In this document: positions 18,909 through 28,437 of the stretch, in pieces
Layout: each line of letters opens with the position of its first letter
How positions within the stretch are numbered: position 1 is the first letter of the stretch
Assembly (NCBI RefSeq): GCF_014205165.1
Contig: NZ_JACHMZ010000001.1
Location: forward strand, 3,640,501 to 3,704,500
From: Micromonospora carbonacea
GTDB lineage: Bacteria; Actinomycetota; Actinomycetes; Mycobacteriales; Micromonosporaceae
DNA length: 64,000 nt
Reading direction: 5' to 3'
Made by a program: the position numbers and the translations under genes
The notes under the pieces: model-generated
Database searches by the model: none
The model's input: only the letters and a program-made list of their open reading frames with translations
What the model was told of the DNA's origin: nothing

Positions 18909-20017
18909 GACAGGGTGGCGATCGTCTGGCGGCCGCCGTCGAGGAAGCCCTCCCACGGGCCGCCGTCGGCCTTGGCCCGGGGCTCCACCACGCCGTGCAG
19001 GTATTTGTTGAGGATCGCCAGGTCCTCCGGGGTGCGCCGGGCCAGCGAGCCGACCAGCGAGCCGGCGAGGGTCTCGGCGCGCAGGACGCGGTCGCCGAAG
19101 AACTGGCTGTGCAGGATGGCGTCCTCCAGGACGCCGATCTGCTCGGCGGTGGACAGCGCCGACTCCAGCTTCTCGTCGTCGCTCGTGGCCGACGCGGCGG
19201 CGGCCCGCAGGTCGGCGAAGCTCTGCAACAGGATGTCCAGCAGGGTGGGCGGGACGTCCAGCTCGATGCGGTGCCGGCGCAGCAGCTCCTCGGTGCGGAA
19301 CCGGACGATCTCCGCCTCGCTGCGCTTGTTGGTCACCACGGGGATGCGGACGAAGTTGAACCGCCGCTTCAGCGCCGAGGAGAGGTCGTTGACGCCCCGG
19401 TCGCGGCTGTTGGCGGTGGCGATGATGGAGAAGCCGGGCCTGGCGAAGACGATGTTGTCGGCGTCCAGCTCGGGGATGGCGACGTACTTCTCGGACAGGA
19501 TGGAGATCAGGGCGTCCTGCACGTCGCTGGTGGAGCGGGTCAGCTCCTCGAAGCGGCCGATGACGCCCTGCTCCATCGCGGTCATGATGGGCGACGGGAT
19601 CATCGACTCGCGGGACTGCCCCCGGGCGATGACCATCGAGACGTTCCACGAGTATTTGATGTGGTCCTCGGTGGTGCCGGCGGTGCCCTGCACCACGAGG
19701 GTGGAGTTGCCGCAGATCGCGGCGGCGAGCAGCTCGGCGAGCCAGCTCTTGCCGGTGCCCGGGTCGCCGATGAGCAGCAGGCCCCGGTCGGAGGCGAGGG
19801 TGACGATGGCGCGTTCGACGAAGCTGCGGTCGCCGAACCACTTCTGGGCGACCTCCCGGTCGAGCCCGTCGGCCCGCTCGGAGCCGAGGACGAACAGCCG
19901 CACCATCCGGGGGCTCAGCCGCCACGAGAATGGCTTCGGGTCGGTGTCGACCGACTCCAGCCAGGCCAGCTCCTCGGCGAACGTGACCTCGGCGGGGGCG
20001 CGCAACATCTCGGACAT
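18905..20017 (-). CDS. MoxR-type AAA+ ATPase
   Basis: 370 residues. Walker A is GDPGTGKSW (Lys90); the Walker B region near residue 155 reads GRFEELTR, and sensor 1 is SIIATANSRD, followed by an arginine finger region (SSALKRRFNFVRIP). MoxR ATPases act as chaperone-like remodelers together with VWA proteins carrying a MIDAS site; here the VWA gene lies 12 bp upstream, and DUF5682 overlaps downstream. ATG 20017 is preceded by GGAG. The target is unknown. Confidence 0.88.
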   Translation of the reverse strand: MSEMLRAPAEVTFAEELAWLESVDTDPKPFSWRLSPRMVRLFVLGSERADGLDREVAQKWFGDRSFVERAIVTLASDRGLLLIGDPGTGKSWLAELLAAAICGNSTLVVQGTAGTTEDHIKYSWNVSMVIARGQSRESMIPSPIMTAMEQGVIGRFEELTRSTSDVQDALISILSEKYVAIPELDADNIVFARPGFSIIATANSRDRGVNDLSSALKRRFNFVRIPVVTNKRSEAEIVRFRTEELLRRHRIELDVPPTLLDILLQSFADLRAAAASATSDDEKLESALSTAEQIGVLEDAILHSQFFGDRVLRAETLAGSLVGSLARRTPEDLAILNKYLHGVVEPRAKADGGPWEGFLDGGRQTIATLS

Positions 20018-20029
20018 GTCAGGGGTCTC

Positions 20030-21559
20030 CTAGGTGAGGAAGTTCTTCAGCTCGAAGACGAGCTTGCGGATGTGGCCGGAGACGACCGGGGTGCCCAGGT
20101 CCTTGAAGCGCTGCCGGAACCAGGGGTTGACGATCTGGCTGCCGGAGCTGTTGACCGAGCCGACGGGGATGAACTTCACCCCGGAGCGGTGCACCGCCTC
20201 GATGCCGTCGAACAGCGGCTGGGAGCGGTCGAACTCGTAGAAGTCGGAGATCCAGACCAGCACGGTGTTGCGCGGCTCGGTGATCTTCGGCCGGGCCATG
20301 GCCATCGCCACCGGGCCGTCGTTGCCGCCGCCGAGCTTGGTGCGCAGCAGCACCTCGAACGGGTCGTGCACCCACGGGGTCAGGTCCAGCGCCCGGGTGT
20401 CGTACGCGATGAGGTGCACGTCGACCTTGGGCAGGCCGGCGAAGATGGACGCCAGGATCGTGCAGTTGACCATCGAGTCGACCATCGAGCCGGACTGGTC
20501 GACGACCACGATCAGCCGGGCCGGGGTGGTGCGCCGGGCGGTCTGCCGGTAGAAGAGCCGGTCGACGTAGAGGCGCTGGTCCTCCGGGCTCCAGTTGGTG
20601 AGGTTCTTCCAGATCGTGCGGTCCAGGTCGAGGTTGCGGAACACCCGCTTCGGCGGCACCGACCGGTCGATCGCGCCGACGCTGGTCTGCTCGACCTGGG
20701 TGCGCAGCACCTCGGCGACCTCGTCGACGTAGCGGCGGATCAGCGACTTGGCGTTGGCCAGCGCCGCCCCGGACAGGTTCGACTTGTCGCGCAGCAGCTG
20801 CTCGATCAGCGACATGCTCGGGGTGAGCTTCGCGGCCAGCTTCGGGTCGGCGAGGACCTCGCGCAGGTGCATCCGGCGCACCAGGTCGCCCTCCAGCCCG
20901 GCGAGCACCCCGCCGAGGCCGCCGTTCGGCCCGTCGCCGGCCTGCCGGCGCAGCTCGCCGGGCTCGCAGCCCAGGGCCCGCTCGAACCAGCCGGCGTCGG
21001 ACTGCCACCGGGCGAGCTGGGTGGCGCTGACGCTGCCGCCGCCGGTGGCGAACACGTTGAGCAGCAGCTTCGACACCAGCGCGGCCCGGCGCACCTCCGC
21101 GCCGCCGGCCGGCGCAGCCGGCCCGTCGCCCGCCGGGGCCACGTCGCCCGCCGGGGCCACGTCGCCCGCCGGCGGCGCAGTCGCCGCCGTTGGCTCGGTC
21201 GCCGGCAGCTCAGTGGCCGGCAGCTCAGTGGCCGTTGGCTCGGTCGCCGGCGGCTCGGTGGCCGCAGGCTGCTCGGCCTCGGGCGGGGTGAGCAGGCCGG
21301 TCAGCTCCCCGGCCAGGTCGGGGAAGCGCTGCACGACGGTGTCGACGGAGACCGCCGGGTCCAGCAGCGCGGCCGGCAGGCCGAGGTCGTCGACGACGGC
21401 GACGCTCGCCGCCTCCAGCGCCGGCTGCTCCTCGGGGTCGAACAACCGGGCCAGCAGCCGCCAGTAGAGCACCTGCCGGCGGTTGGCATCGGCGTTCACG
21501 GGCGTGCCCGGCGGGGTGGCTGCGGGCAGGCCCTGCGGGGTGTCGGGGGTCGCGGTCAT
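20030..21559 (-). CDS. VWA-domain (CoxE-like) protein partner of MoxR ATPase
   Basis: 509 residues from ATG 21559, overlapping the upstream stop (ATGA). The MIDAS motif DQSGSMVDS starts at Asp354, with the downstream Thr/Asp loops (RTKLGGGND, WISDFYEF) in place. Residues around 100-150 are a low-complexity tract of repeated PATE and PAGDVA units, almost certainly a disordered linker; the DNA there (21120-21290) is visibly tandem. The middle part is helical. The C-terminal VWA domain is expected to bind metal-dependent targets recruited for the MoxR ATPase. Confidence 0.87.
   Translation of the reverse strand: MTATPDTPQGLPAATPPGTPVNADANRRQVLYWRLLARLFDPEEQPALEAASVAVVDDLGLPAALLDPAVSVDTVVQRFPDLAGELTGLLTPPEAEQPAATEPPATEPTATELPATELPATEPTAATAPPAGDVAPAGDVAPAGDGPAAPAGGAEVRRAALVSKLLLNVFATGGGSVSATQLARWQSDAGWFERALGCEPGELRRQAGDGPNGGLGGVLAGLEGDLVRRMHLREVLADPKLAAKLTPSMSLIEQLLRDKSNLSGAALANAKSLIRRYVDEVAEVLRTQVEQTSVGAIDRSVPPKRVFRNLDLDRTIWKNLTNWSPEDQRLYVDRLFYRQTARRTTPARLIVVVDQSGSMVDSMVNCTILASIFAGLPKVDVHLIAYDTRALDLTPWVHDPFEVLLRTKLGGGNDGPVAMAMARPKITEPRNTVLVWISDFYEFDRSQPLFDGIEAVHRSGVKFIPVGSVNSSGSQIVNPWFRQRFKDLGTPVVSGHIRKLVFELKNFLT
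21121..21290. repeat. In-frame tandem repeats in VWA gene
   Basis: Short direct repeats, for example GCCGGGGCCACGTCGCCC in consecutive copies and several GGCTCGGTCGCCGG/GGCAGCTCAGTGGCC units, encode the PAGDVA and PATE tracts of the linker. They keep the frame and are prone to length change. Confidence 0.75.
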
Positions 21560-22962
21560 CGGCGCAGCAGCCGTCCGGCGCGTTCCCGCAGCACGGCGAC
21601 GGAGTCGCCGGCCTTCGCCTCGGCCTTGGCGACCTTCGCGTCGGTGGGGCCCTGCGCCCAGTCGCCGGTGTGCGCGACGACGGTGGCCCGCTTGACGGTG
21701 CTCTGCACGGCCAGCGGCTGCACCGTCCACCGGCCGGCGTCCCAGCGCAGCAGGCCCAGGCAGGCCGTCGAGGCGGCGACCAGGGCGGGGGTGAGCGGGC
21801 CGCAGGTCGGCAGCCGGTCGACGTCGACCGCGACGCTCACCCCGTCGACGGTGAACCGGACGTCGTCGCCGGTGGCGTCGACCGCGTAGCCCTCCAGCAG
21901 CACCGGCTCGGCGACGGCCACGGGGTGCCGGTCCAGCGGCGGCGTCGGCGCGGCCGCCGCGGCGGGCAGCAGCACCCGGGCGGTGGCGAACGGGTCGGCC
22001 GGCTCACCGACCCGGGCCTGCCCGTCGCGCCACCACAGGTCACCGCCGGTCAGCGGCAGGTCGGTCACCTCCAGGGCGCGGCGGCCGGCCAGCGCGGCCA
22101 GCAGGACCGGGTGGTCGGCGAGCAGCCGCCACAGCGCCGGGCCGACGATCGTGTCGACCTTCGTCGCGGCGACGGCGGTGCGGACCAGCCGCGGCGGGGC
22201 CCCGCCGGGCGGTTCGAGGACGGCGTGCACCTGCGCCTGGACGGCGGTGGCGTGCTCGTGCACGTCGACGCCGAGCACCAGCAGCCGGCCGGAGACGCGC
22301 TCGGTGGCGGCCGGGTCGGCCACCCGGGCGTCGTCCTGGGCGAGCAGCACGGCGCGGGCCCACAGGTCGGCCCACCGCCGGGCCGGCACCGCCGGCATGG
22401 TGGCCACCGGGCAGGACGCGGCCAGCTCGCCGGCCAGGCCGTCGAGGAGCACGGCGAGCCGGCGCAGCGGCGCGACGGCGAGACTCGCCTCGATCGGCCG
22501 GGCCCCGGCCGCCGCCAGGTCGTGACCGACCCCGCGCCAGCCGGTGATGGCCAGCTCGGTCAGCCAGGACCGGGCGGCGGGCAGCGGGGCGGCGGCCCCG
22601 GCCGGCAACGGCCCGGCCGGCGGGGCGGGCAGCGCGGCGCGCTCCCGGCCGAGCGCGGCGTCGGCGGCGGCGAGCAGGGCGTCGTGGGCCGCGCCGAGCA
22701 GGGCGGTGCGCGCCCCGGCCAGGGCGGCGAGGTGCTCGTCGGCGGGCGCGCCGGCGGTGACCTTCGCGACCGCCTCGGCGACCCGGCCGCCCAGCGGGGT
22801 GACGGCCAGGGCGGCGGCGAGGTCGCCGAGCGCGGCGAGCTGCGCCTCGCCCGGGCGGGCCAGGCCGGTGACCAGGGCGTCGTCGAGGCCGGCGACCACG
22901 TCGAGGGCCGCGTCGACGCCGAGCGGCGCGTCGGCCAGCGCGCTGAGCTGGGCCCCCCGCAT
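21556..22962 (-). CDS. DUF5691-like protein of MoxR/VWA/SWIM operon
   Basis: 468 residues from ATG 22962, which shares one base with the SWIM stop codon (TGATG). The protein is alanine/leucine-rich and helical, with conserved-looking segments SWLTELAITGWRGVGHDLA, TKVDTIVGPALWRLLADHP and EVTDLPLTGGDLWWRDGQAR. No catalytic motif or membrane segment is visible. I place it in DUF5691 mainly by context (between SWIM and VWA) and length, so the family label is tentative. Coupled overlaps on both sides indicate stoichiometric production with its neighbours. Confidence 0.65.
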   Translation of the reverse strand: MRGAQLSALADAPLGVDAALDVVAGLDDALVTGLARPGEAQLAALGDLAAALAVTPLGGRVAEAVAKVTAGAPADEHLAALAGARTALLGAAHDALLAAADAALGRERAALPAPPAGPLPAGAAAPLPAARSWLTELAITGWRGVGHDLAAAGARPIEASLAVAPLRRLAVLLDGLAGELAASCPVATMPAVPARRWADLWARAVLLAQDDARVADPAATERVSGRLLVLGVDVHEHATAVQAQVHAVLEPPGGAPPRLVRTAVAATKVDTIVGPALWRLLADHPVLLAALAGRRALEVTDLPLTGGDLWWRDGQARVGEPADPFATARVLLPAAAAAPTPPLDRHPVAVAEPVLLEGYAVDATGDDVRFTVDGVSVAVDVDRLPTCGPLTPALVAASTACLGLLRWDAGRWTVQPLAVQSTVKRATVVAHTGDWAQGPTDAKVAKAEAKAGDSVAVLRERAGRLLRR

Positions 22963-23468
22963 CAGCGGCCCGCCCCGGTCGCCGGGAACCAGTGCAGCTC
23001 GGGCAGCGGCCCGTCGGCCGCCGGCAGCTCCAGGTAGGCCAGGTGGCGCAGGAACCGGCTGAACACGACCGCCGCCGGGGTGGGCTCGTGGTGGCCGTGC
23101 AGCGCCCGGAGCAGGTCGCCGCCGGTCTGCGCCCCGTCGGGGACGTCGACGCGCAGGTAGCGCCCGACGCGGGCGACGCCGTATTGCAGGACGGCCTCGT
23201 CGAGCAGCGCGTGCAGGTGCTTGCAGGGCGCGCCGCGCAGGCCGCCGCAGGGCCGGTTGTTGTTGGTGGAGCAGTGGTAGGCGTGGCTGCCGGCGGTGAC
23301 CGAGGAGACGTAGACCCGCTCGATGTCGGAGCCGCTGGACACCACGCCCTGCAACCGGCCGTCCGCCAGCTCGACGAAGGGGACCTTCGCCAGCTTGCGG
23401 GGGCGCACCGCGGGCAGCACCGGCGCGAGGCTGCGCCGCTCCCACGGTGCGTGCTGCGTCTGGGGCAC
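22962..23468 (-). CDS. SWIM zinc-finger protein, first gene of MoxR/VWA operon
   Basis: 168 residues from GTG 23468, with GGAGG six bases upstream; an upstream extension to 23720 is arginine/proline-rich without homology and is rejected. The SWIM-like cluster reads [11 protein letters not shown], then [11 protein letters not shown], giving a Cys/Cys/Cys/His zinc site. SWIM domains bind DNA or proteins. The first 40 residues ([20 protein letters not shown]) are basic. It heads a five-gene operon that runs with overlaps to DUF5682. Confidence 0.8.
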   Translation of the reverse strand: MPQTQHAPWERRSLAPVLPAVRPRKLAKVPFVELADGRLQGVVSSGSDIERVYVSSVTAGSHAYHCSTNNNRPCGGLRGAPCKHLHALLDEAVLQYGVARVGRYLRVDVPDGAQTGGDLLRALHGHHEPTPAAVVFSRFLRHLAYLELPAADGPLPELHWFPATGAGR

Positions 23469-23775
23469 TGCGACCTCCGACCCGGGCGCCCGCGGGCGCG
23501 CCGATCTGGAGCACCGGCGGCGGGCCGGCGCACGACGACAGGGGATCGGCGGGGCACGGTGGCCCACCGGAACGGGCCCCACGGCGCCCGTCCTGGGAAA
23601 GATCATGCCCCCGGGGTACGACAGGTTCGCCGCCGGGCCGGACGCGCGGGCGGCGGTGCGCGCGCCGGGGGTGCGCCACGTCCCGGCTGGTGGCAGTCTG
23701 GCCCGGGCGGCCGGGCACACGCAGTACGGTTACGGCCGCGCAACGGTTGTGAGCAGGTGCGGGAGGAGAGCCGTA
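23469..23775. other. Divergent intergenic region between SWIM operon and pgi
   Basis: This 307-bp region must hold promoters for both directions. I see no tRNA, no strong hairpin and no convincing operator. GGGAGGAGAG at its right end is the pgi ribosome-binding site. Possible coding extensions of either flanking gene into it lack conservation. Confidence 0.6.
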
Positions 23776-25413
23776 ATGGCCGAGGAGATCACCACCACCG
23801 ACGAGTGGCGGGCGCTGGCGGCGCACGCGGAGAAGCTGCGGGACGCGCACCTGCGCGACCTGTTCGCCGCCGACCCGGACCGCGGTGAGCGGCTGGCCGG
23901 CGAGCTGGCGGACCTGCACGTCGACTACAGCAAGAACCTGGTCACCGACGAGACGCTGGCCCTGCTCGCCGCCCTGGCGGGGCGGGCCCGGCTGACCGAC
24001 CGGATCGCGGCCATGTTCGCCGGGGCGCACATCAACACCACGGAGGACCGGGCGGTGCTGCACACGGCGCTGCGCGCCCCGGCGGGCGCGGCGCTGACCG
24101 TGGACGGCCGCGACGTGGTGGCCGACGTGCACGCGGTGCTGGACCGGATGGCGGCGTTCGCCGACCGGGTCCGCTCCGGCGAGTGGGTCGGGCACACCGG
24201 CGAGCGCATCCGCACGGTGGTCAACATCGGCATCGGCGGCTCCGACCTGGGGCCGGTGATGGCGTACGAGGCGCTGCGGGCGTACCGGGACGCGGGGATC
24301 TCCTGCCGGTTCGTCTCCAACATCGACCCGACGGACATCGCCGAGGCGACGGCCGACCTGGACCCGGCGAGCACCCTGTTCGTGGTGGTGTCGAAGACGT
24401 TCTCCACCCAGGAGACGCTGGCCAACGCGCGGCAGGCCCGCGACTGGTTGCTCGCCGGCCTGGGCGGCGACGCCTCGGCGGTGGCCCGGCACTTCGTCGC
24501 GGTGAGCACCAACGAGCAGCGGGTGCGCGACTTCGGCATCGACCCGGCGAACATGTTCGGCTTCTGGGACTGGGTGGGCGGGCGCTACTCGCTGCCCTCG
24601 GCCGTCGGGCTGTCGGTGATGCTGGCGGTCGGGCCGGCGCGGTTCCGGGAGCTGCTGGCCGGCTACCACGCCGTCGACGAGCACTTCCGCACCACGCCGG
24701 TGGAGCGCAACGTGCCGGCGCTGCTCGGGCTGCTCAACGTCTGGTACACCAACTTCCTGGGCGCGCAGACCCACGCGGTGCTGCCGTACTCGCAGTACCT
24801 GCACCGGTTCCCGGCGTACCTGCAGCAGCTCACGATGGAGAGCAACGGCAAGTCGGTGACGCTGGACGGCACCCGCGTGTCGTACGACACCGGGGAGATC
24901 TTCTGGGGCGAGCCCGGCACCAACGGTCAGCACGCCTTCTACCAGCTCATCCACCAGGGCACCCGGCTGGTGCCGGCGGACTTCATCGGGTTCAGCCGGC
25001 CCCGGCACGACCTGGGCGACATGCACGACCTGTTCATGTCGAACTTCTTCGCGCAGACCGCGGCGCTGGCGTTCGGGCGCACCCGGGAGCAGGTGGAGGC
25101 CGAGGGCACCCCGGCGGAGCTGGCGGAGCACAAGGTGATGCCGGGCAACCACCCGACCACCTCGATCGTCGCTGCCGAGCTGACCCCGGCCGTGCTCGGC
25201 CAGCTCATCGCGCTCTACGAGCACATCGTGTTCACCGAGGGCGCGATCTGGGACATCAACCCGTTCGACCAGTGGGGGGTGGAGCTGGGCAAGGTGATGG
25301 CCAACCAGCTCGCGCCGCTGCTCACCGGCGACGAGGCCGACCTGTCCGGCCTGGACTCGTCGACCCGCGCCCTGATCGCCCGCTACCGGGCGCAGCGGCA
25401 CGCCACCGACTGA
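23776..25413 (+). CDS. pgi: Glucose-6-phosphate isomerase
   Basis: 545 residues, standard length. Both PGI signatures are recognisable: [18 protein letters not shown] (sugar-phosphate site) and [18 protein letters not shown] (C-terminal signature), plus SKTFSTQET (phosphate loop), [14 protein letters not shown] and [19 protein letters not shown], which carries the catalytic His of the ring-opening step. The enzyme interconverts glucose 6-phosphate and fructose 6-phosphate in glycolysis and gluconeogenesis. ATG 23776 has an excellent GGGAGGAG site; it is monocistronic, followed by a strong terminator. Confidence 0.98.
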   Translation: MAEEITTTDEWRALAAHAEKLRDAHLRDLFAADPDRGERLAGELADLHVDYSKNLVTDETLALLAALAGRARLTDRIAAMFAGAHINTTEDRAVLHTALRAPAGAALTVDGRDVVADVHAVLDRMAAFADRVRSGEWVGHTGERIRTVVNIGIGGSDLGPVMAYEALRAYRDAGISCRFVSNIDPTDIAEATADLDPASTLFVVVSKTFSTQETLANARQARDWLLAGLGGDASAVARHFVAVSTNEQRVRDFGIDPANMFGFWDWVGGRYSLPSAVGLSVMLAVGPARFRELLAGYHAVDEHFRTTPVERNVPALLGLLNVWYTNFLGAQTHAVLPYSQYLHRFPAYLQQLTMESNGKSVTLDGTRVSYDTGEIFWGEPGTNGQHAFYQLIHQGTRLVPADFIGFSRPRHDLGDMHDLFMSNFFAQTAALAFGRTREQVEAEGTPAELAEHKVMPGNHPTTSIVAAELTPAVLGQLIALYEHIVFTEGAIWDINPFDQWGVELGKVMANQLAPLLTGDEADLSGLDSSTRALIARYRAQRHATD

Positions 25414-25430
25414 CCGGTCGCGGTTCTCCG

Positions 25431-25473
25431 GAACCGGCCGACGCCCCCACGGCGTCGGCCGGTTCTTTCTTTC
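25431..25473 (+). terminator. Rho-independent terminator of pgi
   Basis: GAACCGGCCGACGCC (25431-25445) pairs perfectly over 15 bp with GGCGTCGGCCGGTTC (25451-25465) around a 5-nt loop and is followed by TTTCTTTC. It begins 17 bases after the pgi stop. Confidence 0.93.
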
Positions 25474-25490
25474 GAGGCGGCACGGGTCGC

Positions 25491-25508
25491 CGGTGACTTT
25501 TGTCACCG
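25491..25508. promoter_or_regulatory. Perfect inverted repeat upstream of the lanthipeptide operon
   Basis: CGGTGAC-TTTT-GTCACCG is a perfect 7-bp palindrome about 123 bp before the lanKC start and beyond the pgi terminator. It is a reasonable operator for the NarL/LuxR-type regulators of this locus (32174-33500), but that link is untested. Confidence 0.4.
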
Positions 25509-25630
25509 CGGACCGTGCGCCCCGCATCCATGGGCATGACTAACTGCACTGGGGGCGGGCGGGTCCGGTCCACGAGACTCGTATCCGTCGCCGGGCAAAC
25601 GAACCGGCCGAGATCGCGGAGGGGGTCACG

Positions 25631-28273
25631 GTGGACGAGCGCTACGACAACTACTGCGCCGCGGACCGGATCTTCTACGACTCGCCGGGCAGCGCGGTCG
25701 CGCAGCCGGCGTTCGCCGCCGCCGGGCGGGACGTGCCGGCCGGCTGGCGTCGCGAACCGCTCGACGACTGGCTGATCCACGCACCGGAGGGCGGCTCGCT
25801 GCCCCAGCAGGGCTGGAAGATCCATGTGTCGGCGACCCTCGACAACGCCGAGCGGGTGCTCGACGCGGTGTGGGACTACTGCGTGCCGCGCGGAATGTCG
25901 TTCAAGTTCCTGCGCGGGCCGCGCACCCTGCTGCTGCGCAACTCGAAGTACGCCTCGCGGTCGGCCAGCGGCAAGTTCGTCACCATCTACCCGCAGGACA
26001 CCGCCGAGCTGGAGCTGGCCTGCAAGGAGCTCGACGCGCTGCTCGCCGGCGAGGCCGGGCCGTACATCCTCAGCGACCTGCGCTACGGCGCCGGGCCGGT
26101 GCACGTGCGCTACGGCGGCTTCGCCCGCCGCTACTGCCTCTCCCCGGACGGGCAGGTCGTCCCGGCGATCGCCGACGCCTCCGGCACCCTGGTGCCCGAC
26201 CGCCGCGACCCGGTGTTCCACCTGCCCGACTGGGTGTCGCTGCCGGACTTCCTGGCCCCGCACCTGGCCGCCCGCAACGCCACCAGCACCACCGAGGTCC
26301 CCTACAAGATCGAGAAGGTCATCCACTTCTCCAACGGCGGCGGCCTGTACGTGGGCCGCGACCTGCGCACCGACGCCCAGGTGGTGCTCAAGGAGGCCCG
26401 CCCGCACGCCGGCCTCGACGCCGACGGCGTCGACGCGGTGGCCCGGCTGGCCCGGGAGGCCGCCGCGCTGCGCCGGCTCGCCGACCTGCCCCAGGTGCCC
26501 GCCGTGCACGACGAGTTCGCCATCGGCGACCACCGGTTCCTGGCCCTGGAGTTCGTCGAGGGCCGGTCGCTGAACAAGGTGGTCGTCGAGAAGTACCCGC
26601 TGATCGACTCCGACGCCACCGACGCCGACCGGGCCGAGTACGCCCGCTGGGCGCGCGACGTCCTCACCCAGGTCGAGGCGATCGTCGGCGCGATCCACGA
26701 GCGCGGCCTCGTCTACGGCGACCTGCACCTGTTCAACATCATGGTCCGCCCCGGCGACCGGGTGGCCCTGGTCGACTTCGAGGTCACCGCCCCGATCGAG
26801 GGGCACCGCCGCCCCGGCCTGCGCAACCAGGGGTTCGCCGCGCCGAACGACCGCACCGGCCCCGCCGTCGACCGGTACGCGCTGGCCTGCCTGCGCCTGG
26901 CCCTGTTCCTGCCGCTGACCCAGCTCGTCCGGCTCGCCCCCGACAAGGCCGCCCACCTCGCCGACGTCGTCGCCGAGCACTTCCCGGTGCCCCGCGAGTG
27001 GCTGGCCGAGGCGGTCGCCGAGATCACCGGCGGCGGACGCGCGGACGCCGGCGACGGCGGGCACACCGCGACCGGCCAAGGGCAGCCGGACGACGCCGAC
27101 GACGCCTTCGACGCGACCGGCGACTGGCCCGGCACGCGTCGGCGGATCGTCACCGCGATCCTCGCCAGCGCCACGCCGCAGCGCGACGACCGGCTTTTCC
27201 CCGGCGACATCGAGCAGTTCCGCAGCGGCGGGCTCAACCTGGCCCACGGCGCGGCCGGGGTGCTGCACGCCCTCGCCGTCAGCGGCGCGGGCCGGTTCCC
27301 CGAGCACGAACAGTGGCTCGTGCGGCGGGCCACCGCCCCGGCGTCGGGCACCCGGATCGGCTTCTACGACGGCCTGCACGGCGTGGCGTACGCGCTGGAG
27401 CACCTGGGCCGCCGCGCCGACGCCCTCGACGTCCTCGACGTCTGCCTGCGCCAGCCCTGGACCGAGCTGGACCTGAGCCTGGCCAACGGCCTGTCCGGCA
27501 TCGCCCTGAACCTCGCCGAGCTGGCCGGGCGCACCGGGGAGACCGCGCTGCGCGCCGCCGCCGACGAGGTCACCGCAGCCGTGCTCGACCGGCTCGCCGA
27601 CGACCCCGGCCCGGACATCAGCGGCGGCCGGAATCCGTACGCGGGGCTGCTGCGCGGGCGCACCGGGGCGGCGCTGCTGCTGGTGCGGATGCACGAGCTG
27701 ACCGGCGACCCGGCGCTGCTGGAGCACGCCGCCACCGCGCTGCGGCAGGACCTGCGCCGGTGCGTGGTGCGCCCGAACGGGGCGCTGGAGGTCAACGAGG
27801 GCTGGCGCACCATGCCGTACCTCGGGCAGGGCGGCGTCGGCGTCGGCCTGGTCCTCGACCAGTACCTCCGCCACCGCGCCGACGAGCGCTTCGCCGAGGC
27901 CAGCGCCGGGGCACGCCGGGCCGCCCGGTCCCCGTTCTACGCCCAGTCCGGCCTCTTCGCCGGCCGGGCCGGGATCATCGCGTACCTGGCGACGCTCCCC
28001 GACGCGGACAGCCGCCGCGAGTTGGACGCGCAGCTGCGCCGGCTCGGCTGGCACGCGCTGCCGTACGGCGGCGGGACCGCCTTCCCCGGCGAGCAGCTGC
28101 TGCGGCTCTCCATGGACCTGGGCACCGGCGCCGCCGGGGTGCTGTTCGCGCTGGCCTGCGCGCGGCACGACGAGCCGGCGACCCTGCCCTTCCTCGCGCC
28201 GCTGGCCGGCGCGCCCGAACTCCCCCGCAGCGGCGGGGGCGGTCACGACCCGCTACCCGACGGGGGGAGGTGA
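25631..28273 (+). CDS. lanKC: Class III lanthipeptide synthetase LanKC (RamC/AmfT-like)
   Basis: 880 residues with the three-part class III layout. A lyase-like N-terminus covers about 1-220. A Ser/Thr kinase-like domain covers about 225-470: Lys in VVLKEARPHA, catalytic loop YGDLHLFNIM, metal-binding DFE in place of DFG. A LanC-like cyclase domain follows (about 500-860, GVGLVLDQYL, GRAGIIAYL) without the usual zinc-binding Cys/His set. It phosphorylates Ser/Thr of the precursors, eliminates phosphate and forms lanthionine or labionin rings. GTG 25631 follows GGAGGGGGT. Two precursor genes start seven bases downstream, making this the first gene of a SapB-type operon. Confidence 0.94.
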   Translation: MDERYDNYCAADRIFYDSPGSAVAQPAFAAAGRDVPAGWRREPLDDWLIHAPEGGSLPQQGWKIHVSATLDNAERVLDAVWDYCVPRGMSFKFLRGPRTLLLRNSKYASRSASGKFVTIYPQDTAELELACKELDALLAGEAGPYILSDLRYGAGPVHVRYGGFARRYCLSPDGQVVPAIADASGTLVPDRRDPVFHLPDWVSLPDFLAPHLAARNATSTTEVPYKIEKVIHFSNGGGLYVGRDLRTDAQVVLKEARPHAGLDADGVDAVARLAREAAALRRLADLPQVPAVHDEFAIGDHRFLALEFVEGRSLNKVVVEKYPLIDSDATDADRAEYARWARDVLTQVEAIVGAIHERGLVYGDLHLFNIMVRPGDRVALVDFEVTAPIEGHRRPGLRNQGFAAPNDRTGPAVDRYALACLRLALFLPLTQLVRLAPDKAAHLADVVAEHFPVPREWLAEAVAEITGGGRADAGDGGHTATGQGQPDDADDAFDATGDWPGTRRRIVTAILASATPQRDDRLFPGDIEQFRSGGLNLAHGAAGVLHALAVSGAGRFPEHEQWLVRRATAPASGTRIGFYDGLHGVAYALEHLGRRADALDVLDVCLRQPWTELDLSLANGLSGIALNLAELAGRTGETALRAAADEVTAAVLDRLADDPGPDISGGRNPYAGLLRGRTGAALLLVRMHELTGDPALLEHAATALRQDLRRCVVRPNGALEVNEGWRTMPYLGQGGVGVGLVLDQYLRHRADERFAEASAGARRAARSPFYAQSGLFAGRAGIIAYLATLPDADSRRELDAQLRRLGWHALPYGGGTAFPGEQLLRLSMDLGTGAAGVLFALACARHDEPATLPFLAPLAGAPELPRSGGGGHDPLPDGGR

Positions 28274-28279
28274 TTCGAC

Positions 28280-28399
28280 ATGGCACTCCTGGACCTCCAG
28301 GGCCTCGAGCTGGCCCCGGCCGACCGCACCAGCGGCGACTCCCGGGCGAGCCTGCTGCTCTGCGGCGACAGCGGCCTCTCCGTCACCACCTGCAACTGA
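28280..28399 (+). CDS. amfS: SapB/AmfS-type class III lanthipeptide precursor 1
   Basis: 39 residues. The leader contains the class III recognition motif LLDLQGLEL; the core is SRASLLLCGDSGLSVTTCN, differing from Streptomyces coelicolor SapB at only a few positions. Two Ser-X2-Ser-X3-Cys motifs (Ser21/Ser24/Cys28 and Ser31/Ser34/Cys38) match the pattern converted to two rings. Its ribosome-binding site GGGGGAGG overlaps the end of lanKC. The expected product is a hydrophobic, surfactant-like morphogenetic peptide that aids aerial hyphae formation; that role is inferred from SapB and AmfS. Confidence 0.95.
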   Translation: MALLDLQGLELAPADRTSGDSRASLLLCGDSGLSVTTCN

Positions 28400-28437
28400 C
28401 CCCATCCACCGCACCACCTCCGAAAGGACTGATCAAC

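Noticed and set aside
18909..19925. N-terminal extension of the DUF5682 frame over the AAA+ gene
   Set aside because: The overlapped part has the composition of a shadow frame; the real start is the GTG at 18908 overlapping the AAA+ stop.
23323..23775. Extended pgi start
   Set aside because: Adds about 150 low-complexity residues; ATG 23776 has a strong ribosome-binding site and matches known PGI length.
22963..25527. N-terminal extension of the DUF5691-like frame across SWIM and pgi
   Set aside because: It covers two confident genes in other frames; the conserved protein begins at ATG 22962.
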